Source: Candidatus Stahliibacteriota bacterium (GTDB taxonomy: Bacteria; Hydrothermota; Tepidihabitantia; B3-TA06). Taken from it: DNA of 6,650 nucleotides. The translations under genes were made by a program, and so were the position numbers. The stretch spans positions 1-6,650 of the forward strand of contig DAOVCF010000112.1 of assembly GCA_030670165.1 (NCBI GenBank), given 5' to 3'. Below, piece after piece: positions 4,813 to 6,650 of this stretch; within the stretch, counting starts at the first letter, position 1, and every line of letters starts with the position of its first letter. The notes below the pieces were generated by a model. That model was not told where the DNA came from. It saw only the letters and a program-made list of their open reading frames with translations, and searched no databases.

Positions 4813-6650
4813 TAAAAGGTTCAAGAAAGAGCATCCACAAAAACCTGCTGGAAGCAAACGCGAGTTTAAGATACAGCCAGGCTGGCTGATCCTTGGGCTT
4901 GCCGTATTGGTGATAGTTCTTTTTGCAAATACCCTCTTGCCCGGACACCTGATAGACGGCTCGGACCAGCTGATCTCCGGTTACATGTTCAAGAGCTTCG
5001 CCGTCGAGAGCTTGAAGACGACCGGTGAGTTTCCGCTGTGGAACCCTTACATATTCGGCGGCCTGCCCTACGTGGACGCAATGCACGGCGACGCCTTTTA
5101 TATTACGATGCTGCTACGCTTCATCTTCTCAATCGGCAAGGTGATGGCATTGGTGTTCGTGATCCACATTATCGCGGCCGGCGCCGGGATGCTTCTCTAT
5201 CTCAAGGAGCTCAAGCTTAAAACGGCCACCGCGTTTATCGGAGCGGTGGCCTACATGTTCACCGGGGTAATGATCTCCTACGTCCTTGCCGGTCACGACA
5301 GCAAGGTGGTGGTCACTTCACTTCTGCCCTGGGCGATGCTTTTCATACATCGAGGGTTCCGGCTCGGGAAACTGCTCGATTTCGCATTGCTGGGTCTGGT
5401 GTTCGGTCTGGGTCTCATAAGTCCCAACGTGCAGATGATGTACTACACCTTCCTTATCTGCGGCTTCTACGTGCTTTATCAGATGTATCTTGCCTACAAG
5501 GACCACAAGAAGCCGAAACCCGTGCTCAAACCGTTTCTCTTATCCATAGGATCGGTAGCTGTGGGGATCGCCATCTCAGCGGCCCAGATGCTTCCAGGCA
5601 TAAGTTATCTGGGATTCTCGCCTCGTGCGGCAGGCGGACGCGGCTGGGATTTTGCCACCTCGTGGTCCCTGCCTCCGACGGAGCTTATTGATCTCTTGAA
5701 TCCCCGTTTCTCAGGGATACTGCAGAACTACTGGGGAGCCAACGCGTTCAAGCAGCACGCCGAGTACTTCGGGATAATTATAGTGGCGCTCCTGATAGTG
5801 GGATTGATCCTTGCCTGGCGAAGGCGGGAGACAAAGTTCTTTGCAGGATTCGGGATCTTTGGATTATTGATGGCTCTTGGCGGCAACACCCCTTTCTACT
5901 ACATACCCTACTACGTGCTCCCTTTGGTGAAGAGCTTCCGCGCCCCTGGAATGATCTTTTTTACCGTGACCTTCTCGATTATAGTAATCGCCTCGCTTGG
6001 GTTACAGCAGACGCTTTCCCCCGCCCCACGGATCGAACGAAAGAAGGGCAAAAAACGGGATACCCTCACCATCGTATTCGCGGTGCTCGCAGGGTTGATG
6101 TTCATACTCGCGTTGTGGTCCACCGCGGCACCTCAGGGTTTCGGCAACTTCGCGGAAGCGCTAGCCAAGGGCGAACTGATCGGCAGATTCGGGGGGATGG
6201 GCGCAGCCGGCAGATTCTCACGATTGCGCGCCAACGTCACCAACGTCTCGGGCGGCTTCTGGCTTGCGTTCCTGTTTCTGGCAGCAGGATGGTTGATGAT
6301 CTTCCTATGGCGCCGCCTGCCAAAACTCAAATGGTTGTGGACACTCGGACTGGGTGCGGTTCTATTCCTCGATCTCTGGCTGGTGGACAGACACTTCGTA
6401 AAAATCGTAAGGGATCAGGCAGGCAACCCTGTCTCGGCCCAACAGCTATACGCGCCTGACGAGGTGGTGAGTTTTCTCAAGAGAGACCCTGGGGTATACC
6501 GGGTCTTCCCGCTTCAGTTCAGAGGGCAGGACCTTTACCGCAGGGATTCCTACCTGATGCTGCACCGTATCCAGTCACTGGGCGGGTATCACGGCAACCA
6601 GCTTGCTCGCTACCAGGAGTTCATCGGCTCGCCCGGAACCATCATGTTCC
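4793..6650 (+). CDS. YfhO-like GT-C-fold polytopic membrane protein, 3' end cut by window edge
   Basis: The frame stays open for 619 codons to the window end. A very basic cytoplasmic head (1-29) leads to the first helix (31-50). Next comes an outer loop with D55 and D58 in LIDGSDQLISGY, then EFPLWNPYIFGGLPYVD (79-95). Membrane loops carry LAGHDSKVV (165-173), a soluble-looking segment with LPPTELIDLLNP (293-304) and YWG (313-315), and SFRAPGM (381-387). More hydrophobic segments lie near 196-210, 217-232, 249-266, 326-341, 350-362, 388-404, 424-442, 488-505 and 513-531. From about 550 the chain becomes soluble (EVVSFLKRDPGVYRVFPL onward), as in YfhO-type proteins with a C-terminal outer domain. 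Bacillus YfhO is a GT-C protein acting on lipoteichoic acid. Acidic residues on the first outer loop fit GT-C use of a polyprenyl-phosphate sugar. Acceptor unknown; it could be surface glycan, lipid or protein. Confidence 0.85.
   Translation, partial: MAKKKNDKRFKKEHPQKPAGSKREFKIQPGWLILGLAVLVIVLFANTLLPGHLIDGSDQLISGYMFKSFAVESLKTTGEFPLWNPYIFGGLPYVDAMHGDAFYITMLLRFIFSIGKVMALVFVIHIIAAGAGMLLYLKELKLKTATAFIGAVAYMFTGVMISYVLAGHDSKVVVTSLLPWAMLFIHRGFRLGKLLDFALLGLVFGLGLISPNVQMMYYTFLICGFYVLYQMYLAYKDHKKPKPVLKPFLLSIGSVAVGIAISAAQMLPGISYLGFSPRAAGGRGWDFATSWSLPPTELIDLLNPRFSGILQNYWGANAFKQHAEYFGIIIVALLIVGLILAWRRRETKFFAGFGIFGLLMALGGNTPFYYIPYYVLPLVKSFRAPGMIFFTVTFSIIVIASLGLQQTLSPAPRIERKKGKKRDTLTIVFAVLAGLMFILALWSTAAPQGFGNFAEALAKGELIGRFGGMGAAGRFSRLRANVTNVSGGFWLAFLFLAAGWLMIFLWRRLPKLKWLWTLGLGAVLFLDLWLVDRHFVKIVRDQAGNPVSAQQLYAPDEVVSFLKRDPGVYRVFPLQFRGQDLYRRDSYLMLHRIQSLGGYHGNQLARYQEFIGSPGTIMF

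Noticed and set aside
6115..6459. A 114-codon plus-strand frame inside the YfhO-like gene
   Set aside because: It is an out-of-frame shadow of an uninterrupted membrane-protein frame.

Overview
This window looks like chromosomal DNA from an uncultivated-type bacterium. Three features suggest a candidate phylum near the FCB group (WOR-3, Cloacimonetes and similar lineages). They are a large secreted protein built from the 'SxDGWVSF...PNAVMAALW...GIED' module plus a CARDB-like Ig domain, a GH-motif YfhO-type membrane protein, and a strongly directional gene layout. No rRNA or marker gene is present, so this placement is inference. Hand-counted G+C is about 54% in the first operon gene and about 49% in the second.

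Layout: two divergent transcription units share a regulatory gap of about 500 bp (1272-1767). To the left, on the minus strand, is the 5' part (423 codons, no stop inside the window) of an exported modular protein. To the right, on the plus strand, is a tightly packed four-gene operon. It encodes a GT2 polyprenyl-phosphate-type glycosyltransferase with two C-terminal membrane helices (1768-2685), a GT4 cytoplasmic glycosyltransferase (2685-3821), an LPG_synthase_TM / flippase-like membrane protein (3811-4812), and the first 619 codons of a YfhO-like polytopic membrane protein (4793 to the window end). All junctions overlap (1, 11 and 20 nt).

How they may work together (inference): the GT2 enzyme charges a polyprenyl phosphate with a sugar on the inner face of the membrane. 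The GT4 enzyme makes or extends a glycan. The flippase-like protein assists transbilayer movement of lipid or lipid-linked sugar. The YfhO-like GT-C-fold protein transfers sugar on the outer face to a surface polymer, lipid or protein. The divergent exported protein could be co-regulated or even a substrate, but nothing in the sequence proves it.

The most unusual content is regulatory. The exported-protein gene has an essentially consensus sigma-54 (-24/-12) promoter upstream of a strong sigma-70 promoter. Its 5' UTR carries an orphan, full-length Shine-Dalgarno sequence with no start codon at usable distance, reminiscent of a STAB-SD. The glycan operon appears to start with a leaderless mRNA. 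A perfect 10-bp-arm dyad sits just upstream of the operon promoter, at a distance that also suits a sigma-54 enhancer site for the opposite gene.
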